This document shows, in pieces, positions 1 to 10,191 of a stretch of 64,000 bases of DNA (position 1 is the first letter of the stretch; each line of letters opens with the position of its first letter). The translations under genes were made by a program, and so were the position numbers. Source of the stretch: Ophiostoma sp. CBS 140.51 (Eukaryota > Ascomycota > Sordariomycetes > Ophiostomatales > Ophiostomataceae); the NCBI GenBank assembly GCA_029298735.1, contig JANSLP010000061.1:62001-126000 (forward strand), in the 5' to 3' direction. Under the pieces are notes generated by a model. That model had not been told where the DNA came from. It did not search any database and was given only the letters and a program-made list of their open reading frames with translations.

Positions 1-106
1 TGATAGGCGTGTTGTAGTCAAACTGGGGATAGGTAAACGTGTGGTCGATGTGCTCGTGCTGTTGAGCACGCAGCCGAGGCTGGTCGCTGTTCTTGTCTTG
101 GCTCAT
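1..106 (-). CDS. possible 5' end of an unknown protein (partial)
   Basis: An ATG at 106 on the minus strand opens a frame that stays open to the window edge (35 codons, starting MSQDKNSDQP). The peptide is polar, with a His/Asp-rich stretch (EHIDHTF) and an aromatic one (YPQFDY). I recognise no family. With only 35 codons it could be an N-terminus or a chance frame. The next DNA upstream, from 107 to about 860, is AT-rich and non-coding, as expected for a promoter, and this gives mild support. Confidence 0.3.
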   Translation of the reverse strand, partial: MSQDKNSDQPRLRAQQHEHIDHTFTYPQFDYNTPI

Positions 107-1148
107 GATGGTGGTGATGCTGTCGACGGCGATATTTGAAGTGTAGTAGAGCCCCAGGTCTGTGAGGAGACAACCAGCCAGAAAGGTAACCACCTGCATT
201 TATATCTCGTCTACCCCGGGTATTGATCATACGCTACGCCGTTGAGCTTCACACAAAATCCGGGGTAGCTCAACGCATCGCGTGCCAACGTTGGAGATTC
301 GTCTCCTCATGGTTATCCATTTCCGTCGTCAAATGCGGAGGTGCTCAAGCTAACTCAATATGATTGACAGCAGCTCGAACTTTAAATATATGCTCGAAGG
401 CACTTTCTGGTCTCCTGAAGCTCTTTCCGTACATCTTCTATTTTACTGGAAATTTTGAAGATTACAACAAATGACTTTCAAAAATACAAATGTGTTGAGA
501 AATTGAGACCTTGATTGGAATGATATTTAATTCTCACAATTAATTCTGTACATGCTGAAAACTGACCAAAACAGACAAAATAATACAAAACAAAATATTG
601 TTTGCATGCAGTTTATTGTAAAATATCCATCATTTTTTTTAAAATTTTTTTTTTATGAAAAACAAACAATTATTTTCTTCCTGATTTACTCGAAATGGAC
701 ATTGTGGTGTCTCGGTGTAAGTCGACTGTCACTGTGGAGACCTGTTGTCCGCCAATGCCAGAGCTCCTCCCCTGCCAAAAGGTGGTGCCGCTTATCGACG
801 GCTCTTCCCTGAACTCGCTCCCCTGCAGCTGCAGGCCCCAAAATTTTTTATGGCTGGGCAGAGGTGACTCAACAAAGGGCAAAATAGCTGCGAGGCTGGC
901 TTTTGGTGACTTTCCGACTTTTTCCCCACGACGGACTATCTCAACCCACTTTGCTGTTTTCCCTCACGATACCTAATCCGAGCCCAATCGAACCCAATTG
1001 AACGCCAATTCACGTCGCCGACACTCAATTGCACTCAATTGACCCTTTTCGACCTCGATTCGACACCCTACGAGCCAATTGGCCTTATCAGCTCTCTCTC
1101 TCTCTCTCTCGACAAATTCTCTCCACCCCCTCCTACCACACATCCACA
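107..1148. other. intergenic region upstream of ARG4
   Basis: No gene is seen. Bases 430-700 are AT-rich with T and A runs. From about 860 the sequence turns C/T-rich and runs into the ARG4 leader, which contains a CT-repeat tract at 1092-1110. A TGACTCA site at 865-871 is listed separately. Confidence 0.6.
865..871. promoter_or_regulatory. TGACTCA, Gcn4/CPC1-type general amino-acid control site
   Basis: A perfect TGACTCA lies 278 bases upstream of the ARG4 start. This is the consensus site of the bZIP activators Gcn4 (yeast), CPC-1 (Neurospora) and CpcA (Aspergillus), which induce arginine and other amino-acid genes on starvation. Site and position are seen; the function is inferred from the family and the downstream gene. 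Confidence 0.6.
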
Positions 1149-2546
1149 ATGGCATCCCAACAGAAGCAGGCCAACATGCTCTGGGGCGGCCGCTTCACCG
1201 GCGGTCTCGACCCCTTGATGGTCGCCTACAACGAGAGTATCTACTTTGACCAGGTCCTGCACAAGCAGGATGTTCTGGGCAGCATTGCTTTTGCGCGCGC
1301 CAACTTCAACGCCGGCATCCTCACCAAGGAGGAGTTTGACAAGATTGAGAGCGGCCTGCAGGCCGTCGAGGCCGAGTGGGTTGCCGGTACGTTCAAGATT
1401 GTCCCCGGTGTCGACGAGGACATTCACACGGCCAACGAGCGCCGTCTTGGCGAGATTATCGGCAAGGACGTTGCCGGCAAGCTGCACACGGGCCGTTCGC
1501 GCAACGAGCAGATTGCCACAGATATGCGCATGTGGCTGCGCGACGAGCTGCGCAAGATTGAAAAGTTTTTGGTGTCCTTCCTCCAGGTCACCGCCCAGCG
1601 CGCTGCCACTGAGGTCGACCTGCTGATGCCCGGCTACACCCACCTGCAGCGTGCCCAGCCCATCCGCTGGAGCCACTGGATGCTGTCGTACGGTCTGGCT
1701 TTCGCTTCGGATCTGGAGCGCCTGCGCGAGGTCATCAAGCGCGTTAACCGTTCGCCGCTGGGCTGCGGTGCTCTCGCGGGTAACCCCTTTGGTATCGACC
1801 GTGCCGCCATGGCCGCTGAGCTGGGTTTCGACGAGCTGCTGTGGAACTCCATGGGCGGTGTCGCCGACCGTGACTTCGTCGCCGAGACTCTGCAGTGGGG
1901 CGCCACGCTCATGCAGCACATCTCCCGGTGGGCCGAGGACCTGATTGTCTACTCGACCGCCGAGTTTGGCTTTGTTCGTCTGGCCGACGCCTACTCGACC
2001 GGCTCGTCGCTCATGCCCCAGAAGAAGAACCCGGACAGCCTGGAGCTGCTGCGCGGCAAGTCGGGTCGTGCTTTCGGCCACATGGCCGGCTTCATGATGA
2101 CGCTCAAGGGCCTGCCCTCGACCTACAACAAGGACCTCCAGGAGTCTGTTGAGCCCATGCTCGACCACGTCAAGACTGTCGCCGACAGCATCCAGATCGC
2201 CGAGGGCGTTCTGGCCACGCTGGCCACGCAGCCCGACAAGATGCGCGCTGCGCTCGACCCCTTCATGCTGGCCACCGACTTGGCTGACTACCTCGTCCGC
2301 AAGGGAGTCCCCTTCCGCGAGACCCACCACATCTCGGGGGAGTGTGTCGCTCTATCGGAAAAGACGGGCATCCCCATGAACGAGCTGACTTTCGAGCAGC
2401 TGCAGAGCGTCGATGCCCGCTTCGAGAAGGACATTGCTGAGGTCTTCAACTACGACAAGAGTGTTGAGATGCGCTCGGCCAAGGGCGGCACCAGCAAGGC
2501 CAGCGTCCTCGAGCAGGTCGCCGTCCTGAAGGCGATGCTGCAGTAA
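1149..2546 (+). CDS. ARG4: argininosuccinate lyase
   Basis: It cleaves argininosuccinate to arginine and fumarate, the last step of arginine synthesis, in the cytosol. The intronless frame gives 465 residues, the usual family length. It opens MASQQKQANMLWGGRF; the WGGRF near the N-terminus and the fumarase/aspartase-superfamily signature GSSLMPQKKNPD are both present, as are TGRSRNEQ and the GYTHLQRAQP active-site segment. The open frame extends 40 codons further upstream (from 1029), but those residues show no family similarity and sit in CT-repeat leader DNA, so I chose ATG 1149. A TGACTCA site upstream suggests general amino-acid control. A long antisense frame (1068-2330, minus) is a codon-bias shadow. 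Confidence 0.97.
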   Translation: MASQQKQANMLWGGRFTGGLDPLMVAYNESIYFDQVLHKQDVLGSIAFARANFNAGILTKEEFDKIESGLQAVEAEWVAGTFKIVPGVDEDIHTANERRLGEIIGKDVAGKLHTGRSRNEQIATDMRMWLRDELRKIEKFLVSFLQVTAQRAATEVDLLMPGYTHLQRAQPIRWSHWMLSYGLAFASDLERLREVIKRVNRSPLGCGALAGNPFGIDRAAMAAELGFDELLWNSMGGVADRDFVAETLQWGATLMQHISRWAEDLIVYSTAEFGFVRLADAYSTGSSLMPQKKNPDSLELLRGKSGRAFGHMAGFMMTLKGLPSTYNKDLQESVEPMLDHVKTVADSIQIAEGVLATLATQPDKMRAALDPFMLATDLADYLVRKGVPFRETHHISGECVALSEKTGIPMNELTFEQLQSVDARFEKDIAEVFNYDKSVEMRSAKGGTSKASVLEQVAVLKAMLQ

Positions 2547-3038
2547 ATTCGAGGGGAAATTAAAATGAGTGACGATTGGGATACGGTATAGTAAGGAAAT
2601 GGGTTTGAAAAGGCAGGATCTAAAATGACGGAATGAGGTATGGGTATAAAACAGAAAAGGGGCTATATGCCCGTAGATGAAGTCATGCATTCCATAGTAT
2701 TTAGATTCTAAAAATCATTTGTGTGCATTTCTTGTGGCATGTTGCAATTGTCCTCATGTATTGTGACCTCTTCATCGCGATATTGAGAGGCGTCTGGCGG
2801 GCCAATCACAGCCGCTTATTAAATGATTTTCTTGATGCGCTGTTCCAGCGGTCCCCGCCTGCTGGAAAGGACCGGGTTTGCCCGCCGCAACGCCCCCCGC
2901 CGGCGCCGAAATCAGCGCTCCAAATGCCGCCCTAAAATCCTGTCAAAAAAAGTTCGCTGACGACATTCGACTTCCACGACATCAAGAATTCACAATCGCA
3001 AGTGAACGCGAATACACACACCACCCCGCGACAACAAC
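2547..3038. other. intergenic region between ARG4 and CYT2
   Basis: No gene is seen. The left part is the ARG4 3' end (AT-rich). The right part carries an inverted CCAAT box (gccaatcac near 2800) and short GC-rich sequence before the CYT2 start. Confidence 0.5.
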
Positions 3039-3968
3039 ATGTCCCCCGGAAACACATCCTCTGGCGACGGCGCCGTTTGCCCCGTCGACCACAAGACGAG
3101 AGATGCCTGGCTCGAACAGGCGCGGGCGCAACAAGCAGCACAGGCAGCGCAGGCCTCTTCTTCAACACAACCCTCAACCTCAACTTCACCGCAGACTGTT
3201 ACTGTTGCTTCACCACCAACTACAACACAGCCCAAGTCTAGCTCTGGCTTCTTCAGCGGCTGGCCCAGCCTCTGGGCGTCTCCATCTCCACCTTCCTCGA
3301 CACAACCTCCCTCCCCCCACGCTTCTTCGCCGTCACAACTTCCTACAAGCCATCCTTCGATCCCCGGCCTCGGCATCGATCGCGAAGTCTCCTCGATTCC
3401 TCGCACCGTCACGTCTGCCGACGAAGACAAGACAGCGACCTCTACTGCACTCCCAGCCCGCCCCGTCAACCACGAAGTCGAGACCGGCGCCGACCCTGTC
3501 TCGGGCAACTGGGTCTACCCCTCCGAAAAGATGTTCTTTGACGCCATGAAGCGGAAAGGAAACGACAACGCCCGCGCCGCCGACATGCGCGTCGTTGTGC
3601 CCATCCACAATGCCGTCAACGAGCGTGCCTGGAAGGAGATTTTGGAGTGGGAGGCGCCCTACACCGGCAACGGTCCCAACCAGTGCGGTGGGCCCCGGCT
3701 GCACTCCTTCGCCGGCCTCAGCACCAACATGTCGCCCAAGGCCCGCATCAACACGCTGCTCGGCTACACGGCACCCTTTGACCGGCACGACTGGATTGTT
3801 GACCGCTGCGGCACGCAGGTCGAGTACGTGATTGATTTCTATGCTGGCCGGCCCGGTGCTGTTTCGTCTGGCTCTGCCCCCCTCAGCTTTTACCTCGATG
3901 TGCGGCCGAAGCTCAACACCTGGGAGGGCGTCAAGATGCGGGCTCTGCGTGGACTTGGTCTGCAGTAG
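3039..3968 (+). CDS. CYT2: cytochrome c1 heme lyase (holocytochrome c synthase family)
   Basis: It attaches heme covalently to the CxxCH motif of mitochondrial cytochrome c1 (or c) in the intermembrane space. The intronless 309-residue protein has an N-terminal CPV heme-binding motif (CPVDHKTRDAW, residues 13-23). A Ser/Thr/Pro/Gln-rich linker follows to about residue 105, then the conserved core: REVSSIPR, WVYPSEKMFFDAM, VVVPIHNAVNERAW, LGYTAPFDRHDW and YVIDFYAG. A single CPV followed by DHKTR, and CGTQVEYVIDFY after the DRHDW element, look more like yeast Cyt2 (c1 lyase) than Cyc3 (c lyase), so I prefer c1. That sub-assignment is from remembered family patterns and less sure than the family. 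The long low-complexity linker makes it longer than yeast Cyt2. Confidence 0.9.
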   Translation: MSPGNTSSGDGAVCPVDHKTRDAWLEQARAQQAAQAAQASSSTQPSTSTSPQTVTVASPPTTTQPKSSSGFFSGWPSLWASPSPPSSTQPPSPHASSPSQLPTSHPSIPGLGIDREVSSIPRTVTSADEDKTATSTALPARPVNHEVETGADPVSGNWVYPSEKMFFDAMKRKGNDNARAADMRVVVPIHNAVNERAWKEILEWEAPYTGNGPNQCGGPRLHSFAGLSTNMSPKARINTLLGYTAPFDRHDWIVDRCGTQVEYVIDFYAGRPGAVSSGSAPLSFYLDVRPKLNTWEGVKMRALRGLGLQ

Positions 3969-4379
3969 ACAAGCACATACTGGATGGAAGATGGGACGAC
4001 ACTTGGACGAAGGGTGATGGCGTTTCTTTTGTGATTTTGTAGGCGGCCGGCTTTTTGCATTGGGTATTGGAGTTGTAAGAAAAATATAGAATTAGGCGAC
4101 ATCGGCGTTCATTTTTGGCCAGACGTGCACTTCGTGCGGAACGTTAAAAAGCAGCATGGAAACGCTTGTCCCCACGCAGCCGCACGACTCTGTGTATAGT
4201 ACAGGAAGTATAACAAATCTCATATCATAACAAGTAAAAACAGACAAACAGACCCGACCTCCGTCCTTTTGTGACTGAGCGTAGTTATGCCGAGTATATC
4301 AGATGTCGACGGTCAAAACCCGATGACCATCATGCTACCCCTCTCGCCCATCATTGTCGGCTACCGGCCCACGACTGGC
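3969..4379. other. convergent intergenic region, CYT2 / RUS-family gene
   Basis: Shared 3' region of two converging genes. It is AT-rich around 4060-4260 and holds no frame I can support. Confidence 0.5.
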
Positions 4380-5805
4380 CTAGTCTGCCTTTGAGGGCGG
4401 AAGGACACCTGCTACCCGCTCTGGGGCCCGCTTCACATCGCCACCGGTCCGCACCCGGATCGGGCTGCTCGTCTCCAGCTGCCCGTCGTCCAGGTCCCAC
4501 CCAGCGTTTCTCAACGCCTGCAGCACACCCTCCTTGACCTCCGCCGACACATAACCGTGGGGGCCTTCGTTCTCATAGTGGCTGCCGAGACCGTTCTTCA
4601 AGGCCGACCCAAAGTGATACGCGTTGGCCACCGCATCAAACCATGCCAGCAAGGGACCCGTGCTCGGGTGTGTGTGCTCTTTCATCGCAATTCGGATAAA
4701 AAACTTGGACCGCCAGTGCCACACACCCATGTAGTAGTCGGGCGTCTCAAACTTGTATGCGTGGTAACCCCATGCCTTGGAGGTCATGACGTCGCCGTAG
4801 CTGCCGAGCTCGCAGTAGCCGTGGTAGTCGCCTTCCTTGCTGTCCATTTGCCCATTGACGTTGCGCAGCACGCTCTCGCGGTGCGCCACTTCGGTTGGTG
4901 TCAGAATCTTGCCCGAGTGCAGGTACTCGCGGTACACAATTGTGGCCCGCTGCCGGTTGAGCGTGAGCATCTTGACGCAGCGGACGCCCTGGTAGTTCAT
5001 GTAGAGGTGCATCAGAATCAAGGTGACCATCCAGTACAGCACCATCGTGCGGTCCTGCACCATGTGCACCACGGCATAGCCCGCCAGCATGCCCAACAGA
5101 CTAATGACTGTCTCCTGCGAGGCCTCTTTCGCATTCAGTTCGGCCAGGTTGCCCGTCTTGGCAAAGTGTGCCGACAGACTGGCCTTGCTGGCGTTGGCGG
5201 CGATACCGCACAGCGCCCGCAGAATGCTGGACACGACCATGACGCAGACTTTGGGGAAGAAGGGAAGGACAGGCGTCAGCAGGTCAAGCAACAATGCACT
5301 GTCGTTGAACAGGTCCGCCATGAACCGGTACGTCTTGCACTCGGGCTCAATCGCCTGGCCCATGCGGTGCGCAAACAGAATCGTCGCCATGCGCGAAAAC
5401 GTGTCCTGGATGATCTTGAGCACCAGCGCTCCCGTCGGCGACTGCGACGCATTGCCTACACCCAGGCCCTCGAGCACCGCGCGGTTAGCCAGCAGCGACG
5501 CGATGGACGACGAGAACGCCTGCAGCGAGTCGTACAGCTGGTAGTGGAGGTAGTCATCCGTTACACTGTACGGGTAGCCGGCTGGCAAGAAGGCATAAAA
5601 GATGGCCTTGCCCAACGGCACATGTGTCTTTTCCTGTGGGGGGTCAGTGATGAGAATGTGGACAGAATTGATACATCTCACAGTCCAATGGAGGACAGCG
5701 GTAGGGACATACCGATTTAATGCTCTCGCCATCGGGAGTTTTGATCTTGGTGTAGGTGCACAGCACGTTGCCGGCCGGGTCGATATCGTAGGCGGCCGAG
5801 TTCAT
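4380..5805 (-). CDS. RUS1/DUF647 family membrane protein
   Basis: Two exons: 5805-5713 and 5633-4380 (intron 5712-5634, 79 nt, GTATGT...CACAG, phase 0), giving 448 residues. It begins MNSAAYDIDPAGNVLC. The body matches the DUF647/RUS family (ROOT UVB SENSITIVE in plants, C16orf58/RUSF1 in animals): FLPAGYPYSVTDDYLHYQLYDSLQAF near the start of exon 2, then a hydrophobic core with RMATILFAHRMG, ASKASLSAHFAKTGNLAELNAKEASQE and a membrane-like segment around VISLLGMLAGYAVVHM. In plants the family is linked to vitamin B6 and UV-B responses; its role in fungi is not established. It converges on CYT2. The antisense frame 4557-5720 is a shadow. Confidence 0.9.
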
Positions 5806-6873
5806 GTTGGCAGTGTTGGCGGTCCGGAGCTATGACATGTAGAATGGGTCCGTGGCGGGTTCAACATAGAGGAGGAATGGGAAGCAATGGAAGAAAAAGA
5901 GACGAAAATAGACGAAAATGGATGGAAGTAGACCAAAGAATGAAGCCGAGATAAAAAATGCGAGTTGGCGATGGGGTATCGATGGATATTGATGAAGCGC
6001 AAGCGGCCCGGGCCCCTGGGTGAGAATGAAATAAAGGTAATGAATGAAAAGGGGCAGGTGAGTGCCGTTGGTTAGAGGAATGCGGCGTGGAAGGGAAGGG
6101 AAAGGAAAGAAGATGAGAAGGACTGCAGAACTGAAAAAAAAAAGATGCAAAAAAGTGTTAGAAAGGCCAACGCGACTCGTTGACGTCCTTTGCACCCGGA
6201 AGCTGAATAAGGAAAGAGGGATGCGAAAATGGTCGTCGGTCGTGACTGCCTTCCCAAATCGAAACAACGCGTCGAGAGAGACAGTCGGCGAAAAGCACGG
6301 GAAACGTACCTTCCCTGAGGTAATTGGGGGAACGCGTCCACGTGACGCGGGTAGACAATGGTCAATGGCACTTTAGACACTTTAACCTCCCTGTAATCAT
6401 TGTGTGTAGAGAATGATACAAAGTACTTCGTATTCGCCAAGTCTTTGGTGTACAACTGTCTGCGACACAATCTCGTCATCACGCAAACGCGACCCATATT
6501 TTATTTCAGTATGCTGCTGGAATGTACGTGCCTGGACAGATACAAGAAATACTGACATTTTGTGCTACATTTTGGGCACATTATCGAAGATGGAACTGCA
6601 CGCAGCCATGACTTATTAAAAGTGAACTTGCACGTGCAAAAATGCCCTAAATAAACCTGAAAGCAAACGACAATGCAGGTACTGTGACAAGCAACATCTG
6701 CGGTACTTCTCGTCCTAAAATTGACACCATACTTAGGCGAGCCTCAAACAGTGATCAGTTGTTTCATGCCGTTTTATTTTCATCTTGATAAAACACAAAT
6801 ATGGTAAAAACGCTGGTCAAATATGTATTCATAGTTCCTCCACCGCTCCATCAAACTCTCTCCAGGCACACTC
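5806..6873. other. intergenic region between RUS-family gene and MVD1
   Basis: No gene is seen. Purine/pyrimidine-skewed DNA at 5850-6200 is the likely promoter and leader of the minus-strand RUS-family gene. A variant of the intergenic motif (ACTTCGTA) occurs near 6425. Short frames on both strands have no coding character. Confidence 0.5.
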
Positions 6874-8139
6874 CTACCGCTTCACAGGCTCGCCGTCCTC
6901 GCCGACAAGGTGCTCCTCCGACTTGATCGGGCCCTCGCCCACACCAGTCGAGATCACCCGGCTGACACCCGTCTTGAGCGTCGACGCGACCGTAGCGTCC
7001 ACCTCAGCAGCAGCCGCCGTGCTCGGCGCCTCACCGCCCTTCCAGCCGTCAACACCAGCGCCCAGAATGCTGGAGAACGTGCCCAGCACGATATCGGCGT
7101 CCTGCTCAAGGTAGTAGACGACGGCGTTCGGGCCTGCGTCGAAGGTGTACGCCGCAACGGTCCGGCCGGCCTTGGCGTTGATGGCCTCGACAGCGCGCAC
7201 GGCGGCGCGCGAGACGTCGTTCATGTAGTAGATGGGCGGGTAGGTGTCGGCACAAGTAGCGTGGAACGAGTTGGAGTCGCGCATGGTGACTTCGGCGAAT
7301 GCGGCAAAGTCCTGGGCGGCAATGGCCTTCTCCATCTTGGCCATGTTGTCGGGCACGACAGTGCGGATGCGCTCCTGGAAGAGACCCGACGTAGCGACCG
7401 TCTGCTGCATGCCCGACGAGGACGAGACGCCCTTCTTGGCAGCGGAAACGACAAGCACGACGGCGTGCATTTGGGGCCAGGCGGACGCAGGGGCGACCTG
7501 CTCAGCCAGCGAGTCGGTGCCGTCCTCCTTCTCGCCCATGCGCCAGGCGACGTAGCCGCCAAAGACACTGCGGCATGCCGAGCCCGAACCCTGCCGGGCA
7601 ATCAGGGACAGTTGGGAGGCCGAGTCGGGCAGCTCGTAAAGGTCGGCAATGGCGCGCACGAGGGCAGCGAAACCGGCTGCAGACGAGGCGAGGCCGGCGG
7701 CGGTGGGGAAGTTGTTCTCGGTGACGATGCGCAGGGGCAGGCTGGCAAGCTTGGGAAGAGAAGGGTCGGCGGCCTCGAGGGCAGAGCGGCGCTCGCGCAG
7801 GGCACGGAAACAGGCCTGGGTGCGGGCACCTGAGATGTCAGAGGGCTCGCCGTTGAGGAGGAGGCTGTCGCTCTGGCCTTGGAAAGCAGCAGAGCAGGTG
7901 GCCGTCGTCAAAGTGCGGAGGTCGGACTGGGCGAGGGTGACGGAGAGCGACGAGTTGGTAGGGAGGTTGAGCTTGGGGTCACGCTTGCCCCAGTACCTAG
8001 GAACAACGCATGTGGTCAGCAAGTGGACGTGAGAACAACTTCGTCAAGGCATAGAAGAGAGCGGTGAGGCTGCATACTTGACGACGGCAATGTTCACCGG
8101 TGCGGTGGTGGTCGCACGGTAGACCTTGGTGTCGGCCAT
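6874..8139 (-). CDS. MVD1: mevalonate diphosphate decarboxylase
   Basis: The enzyme (Erg19/Mvd1) converts mevalonate diphosphate to isopentenyl diphosphate with ATP, feeding ergosterol and other isoprenoids. Two exons: 8139-8078 and 7996-6874 (intron 8077-7997, 81 nt, GTATGC...CCTAG), giving 394 residues. The intron splits the conserved APVNIAVVKYWGKRD segment inside codon K21, and joining restores it exactly. Other landmarks are LPTNSSLSVTL, the GHMP-kinase-like PTAAGLASSAAGFAAL glycine/serine loop, and SAAKKGVSSSSGMQQT. Length fits fungal orthologues. It is divergent from the Ayr1-like gene at 8762. Confidence 0.97.
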
Positions 8140-8761
8140 GGCGCTGGTTGTGTAGAGGGAAGACTGAGGGGGTGAATTGAGAGTGAGGGAGGTCGAGGTC
8201 GAGGAGAATTGTGCGTTTGCGAGAGGTGTTGACTGTCGACAGAAAGTGTGAATGGACTCAAAAAGGGGCATGTGGTTTTGGGCCTGAAAGTTTAAGCTCC
8301 AGAGCTTTCTTGGGCTGTAAAATTGTTATTTCGCTGGGCGCGGCGCAACGGTCGGCGGTCGGTTGGTCCTTCCTCGTCTTGGGCTAGCGCGGGGTATTCC
8401 AATGTCGATTCGCACGGTCAGGAGCGACTGAGCAACAGGGTCCAGGCCAACATTGTCCTTGCCCCTTTTCTTCGGCAATGTCGCTGTTTCCGTTTTTAGT
8501 ACGGCGCACCAAGAGGCAAGCGCGGCTGGCCACCCGCTAAAGACGGCGTTCCTTCAGGGAGGCTCTGTATGTAATCCGGGGTAAAACCCCTGTAACGTAA
8601 CAAACAGCCCCCGACGTCTAACAACCGCAACTGCCTTCTCATTTCGCAAGACCAAAACAGAAAGAGCGAATACTCTCGTAGAATCAAATGTAAATCAACC
8701 TCATTTCAACTCGCACACATCATACACCGAAAGTATATATTGTCTCCTGCACCCTCATAAC
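8140..8761. other. divergent promoter region, MVD1 / Ayr1-like gene
   Basis: This 620-base region must hold the promoters of two genes read in opposite directions. A TATA-like tatatatt sits about 25 bases before the 8762 start, in an A/C-rich leader. I see no sterol- or other regulator site I would defend. Confidence 0.45.
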
Positions 8762-9675
8762 ATGGCCGTCCAAAGGTCGGTCCTCATCACGGGCTGCAGC
8801 CTCGGCGGCATTGGCGATGCTCTCGCGCGCGAGTTTCACAACCGCGGCCTCCAGGTCTTTGCCACGGCGCGCAACATGGCCAAAATGATCGAGCTTGAAG
8901 CTCTCGGCATCACGACGCTCGAAATGGATGTCACGTCACCAGAGTCCATCAAGACAGCTGTCGCGCAGGTCGCGACGGCTTCTGGTGGCAAGCTTGACAT
9001 TCTCATCAACAACGCCGGCCTCAACCACGTCATGCCTTTTGCCGACTGCGACCTGGCCGATATCAAGCGCGTCCTGGATACCAACATCTTTGGCGTGTTT
9101 GCCGTCACACAGGCGCTGCTGCCACAGCTTATTGCAGCGCGTGGCGTCGTGGCCACCGTCAGCTCCATCAACACCGTACTTAACCCACCATACCAGATAG
9201 CCTACAACGCGTCCAAGGCTGCCGTCAACAGCTTGGGCCATACATTGCGCATCGAGCTGGCACCTCTTGGTGTGCGGGTAGTAACAATCGTGACGGGCGC
9301 CGTGGCCACACACCTTTTTGACAACACCGATGAACGCCTCCACCTGCCCGAGGGGAGCATCTACACGCCGCTCAAGGAGCGCATCGAGAAGAAGGACTTT
9401 CTGGACGGCATCACCTGGACACCCGCTCGAGATTATGCGCGCGAAGTGGCTTCGGATCTGCTGCGTACATCGCCAAAGCCTGTGCTCTGGCGTGCGGCAA
9501 TGTCGACATCGGCCTGGTTCCTCAATGTTTTTGGCTGGACCGGCATGCTGGTGAGTTTAAGCTGGTTGCTTTTGAATATATCAGTGACTGTGGATGATCT
9601 AACTTTTGTTTGTAGGACTCACCCATGTCGAAACGTGTTGGCTTGGACAAGTTAAAATCGCCGGTGGTTCAGTAG
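8762..9675 (+). CDS. short-chain dehydrogenase/reductase, Ayr1-like
   Basis: Two exons, 8762-9550 and 9616-9675 (intron 65 nt, GTGAGT...TGTAG, phase 0), give 282 residues. It is a classical SDR: the Rossmann motif TGCSLGGIG at residues 9-17, the NNAG motif, a catalytic Ser in TVSSIN and YNASK. The Gly pattern and TSPESI segment resemble yeast Ayr1, an NADPH-dependent 1-acyl-dihydroxyacetone-phosphate reductase on lipid droplets and ER, and a hydrophobic stretch near the C-terminus would fit membrane association. Substrate is not shown by the sequence. Without splicing the frame would run to 9657 with a non-family tail; exon 2 gives a polar Lys-containing end (MSKRVGLDKL). Confidence 0.82.
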
Positions 9676-9933
9676 GCATGTTTGAACCCAGGGTCACTTT
9701 TAGCAATAACCAATAACGGTAATATAAAGATTACTTAGGAAGATATGTTCGTCAATTTAAGAATGGTCGTGGAAAGGAAAAGTATCATGAATGTAGGATA
9801 TGGAAGGCTGGTTTTTTTTGGTTTGTTTTATTAAAAAAGAACAGACATTTCTCCTTTCTCCCATGCTTGGTGGCCAAGAAAACCTTGCGTCATTTCCGTA
9901 TGTAGCTATCCGGACTCTCTTCTGCCAATCTAT

Positions 9934-10191
9934 CTATTTTGGAGGATTAACGATCGCCCCTGCATCGAGCAGCATCTGCATGATGGTATGATTTGCGGAT
10001 ATTTTAGCAGTGGATAAGGGTGTCCGGCCATAAATATCCACAGTATTGATGTCTGCCCCTGAATCGATCAACAGCCGTAAAGTGGTTGGAACATTCCTTT
10101 CGACAGCAAGTGCTACTGGCGTGCGGCCGGATCCATTCGTCGCATTGATGTCTGCCCCTGCATCAAGCAGGATCTGTATAGTTTTGGGGGG
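9934..10191 (-). pseudogene. out-of-frame C-terminal ankyrin repeats of the NLR
   Basis: Just beyond a run of six G (plus strand 10186-10191) the ankyrin coding sense moves to another frame. That frame reads KTIQILLDAGADINATNGSG, then LLIDSGADIN and MLLDAGAIVN, and stops with TAG at 9936-9934. One extra base in the homopolymer would put it in phase with the upstream gene. The repeats have an exact 99-base period (the element gcccct starts at 9956, 10055 and 10154), as expected for 33-residue ankyrin units. It is either a sequencing error in the homopolymer or a natural one-base deletion. Confidence 0.8.

Noticed and set aside
1068..2330. 420-codon antisense frame over ARG4
   Set aside because: Shadow of the GC-rich third codon positions of ARG4; no domains.
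4557..5720. 387-codon plus-strand frame over the RUS-family gene
   Set aside because: Antisense shadow with His/Arg/Val-rich, domain-free text; the minus strand has the family match and a proper intron.
6910..7833. 307-codon plus-strand frame over MVD1
   Set aside because: Antisense shadow of a well-supported gene.
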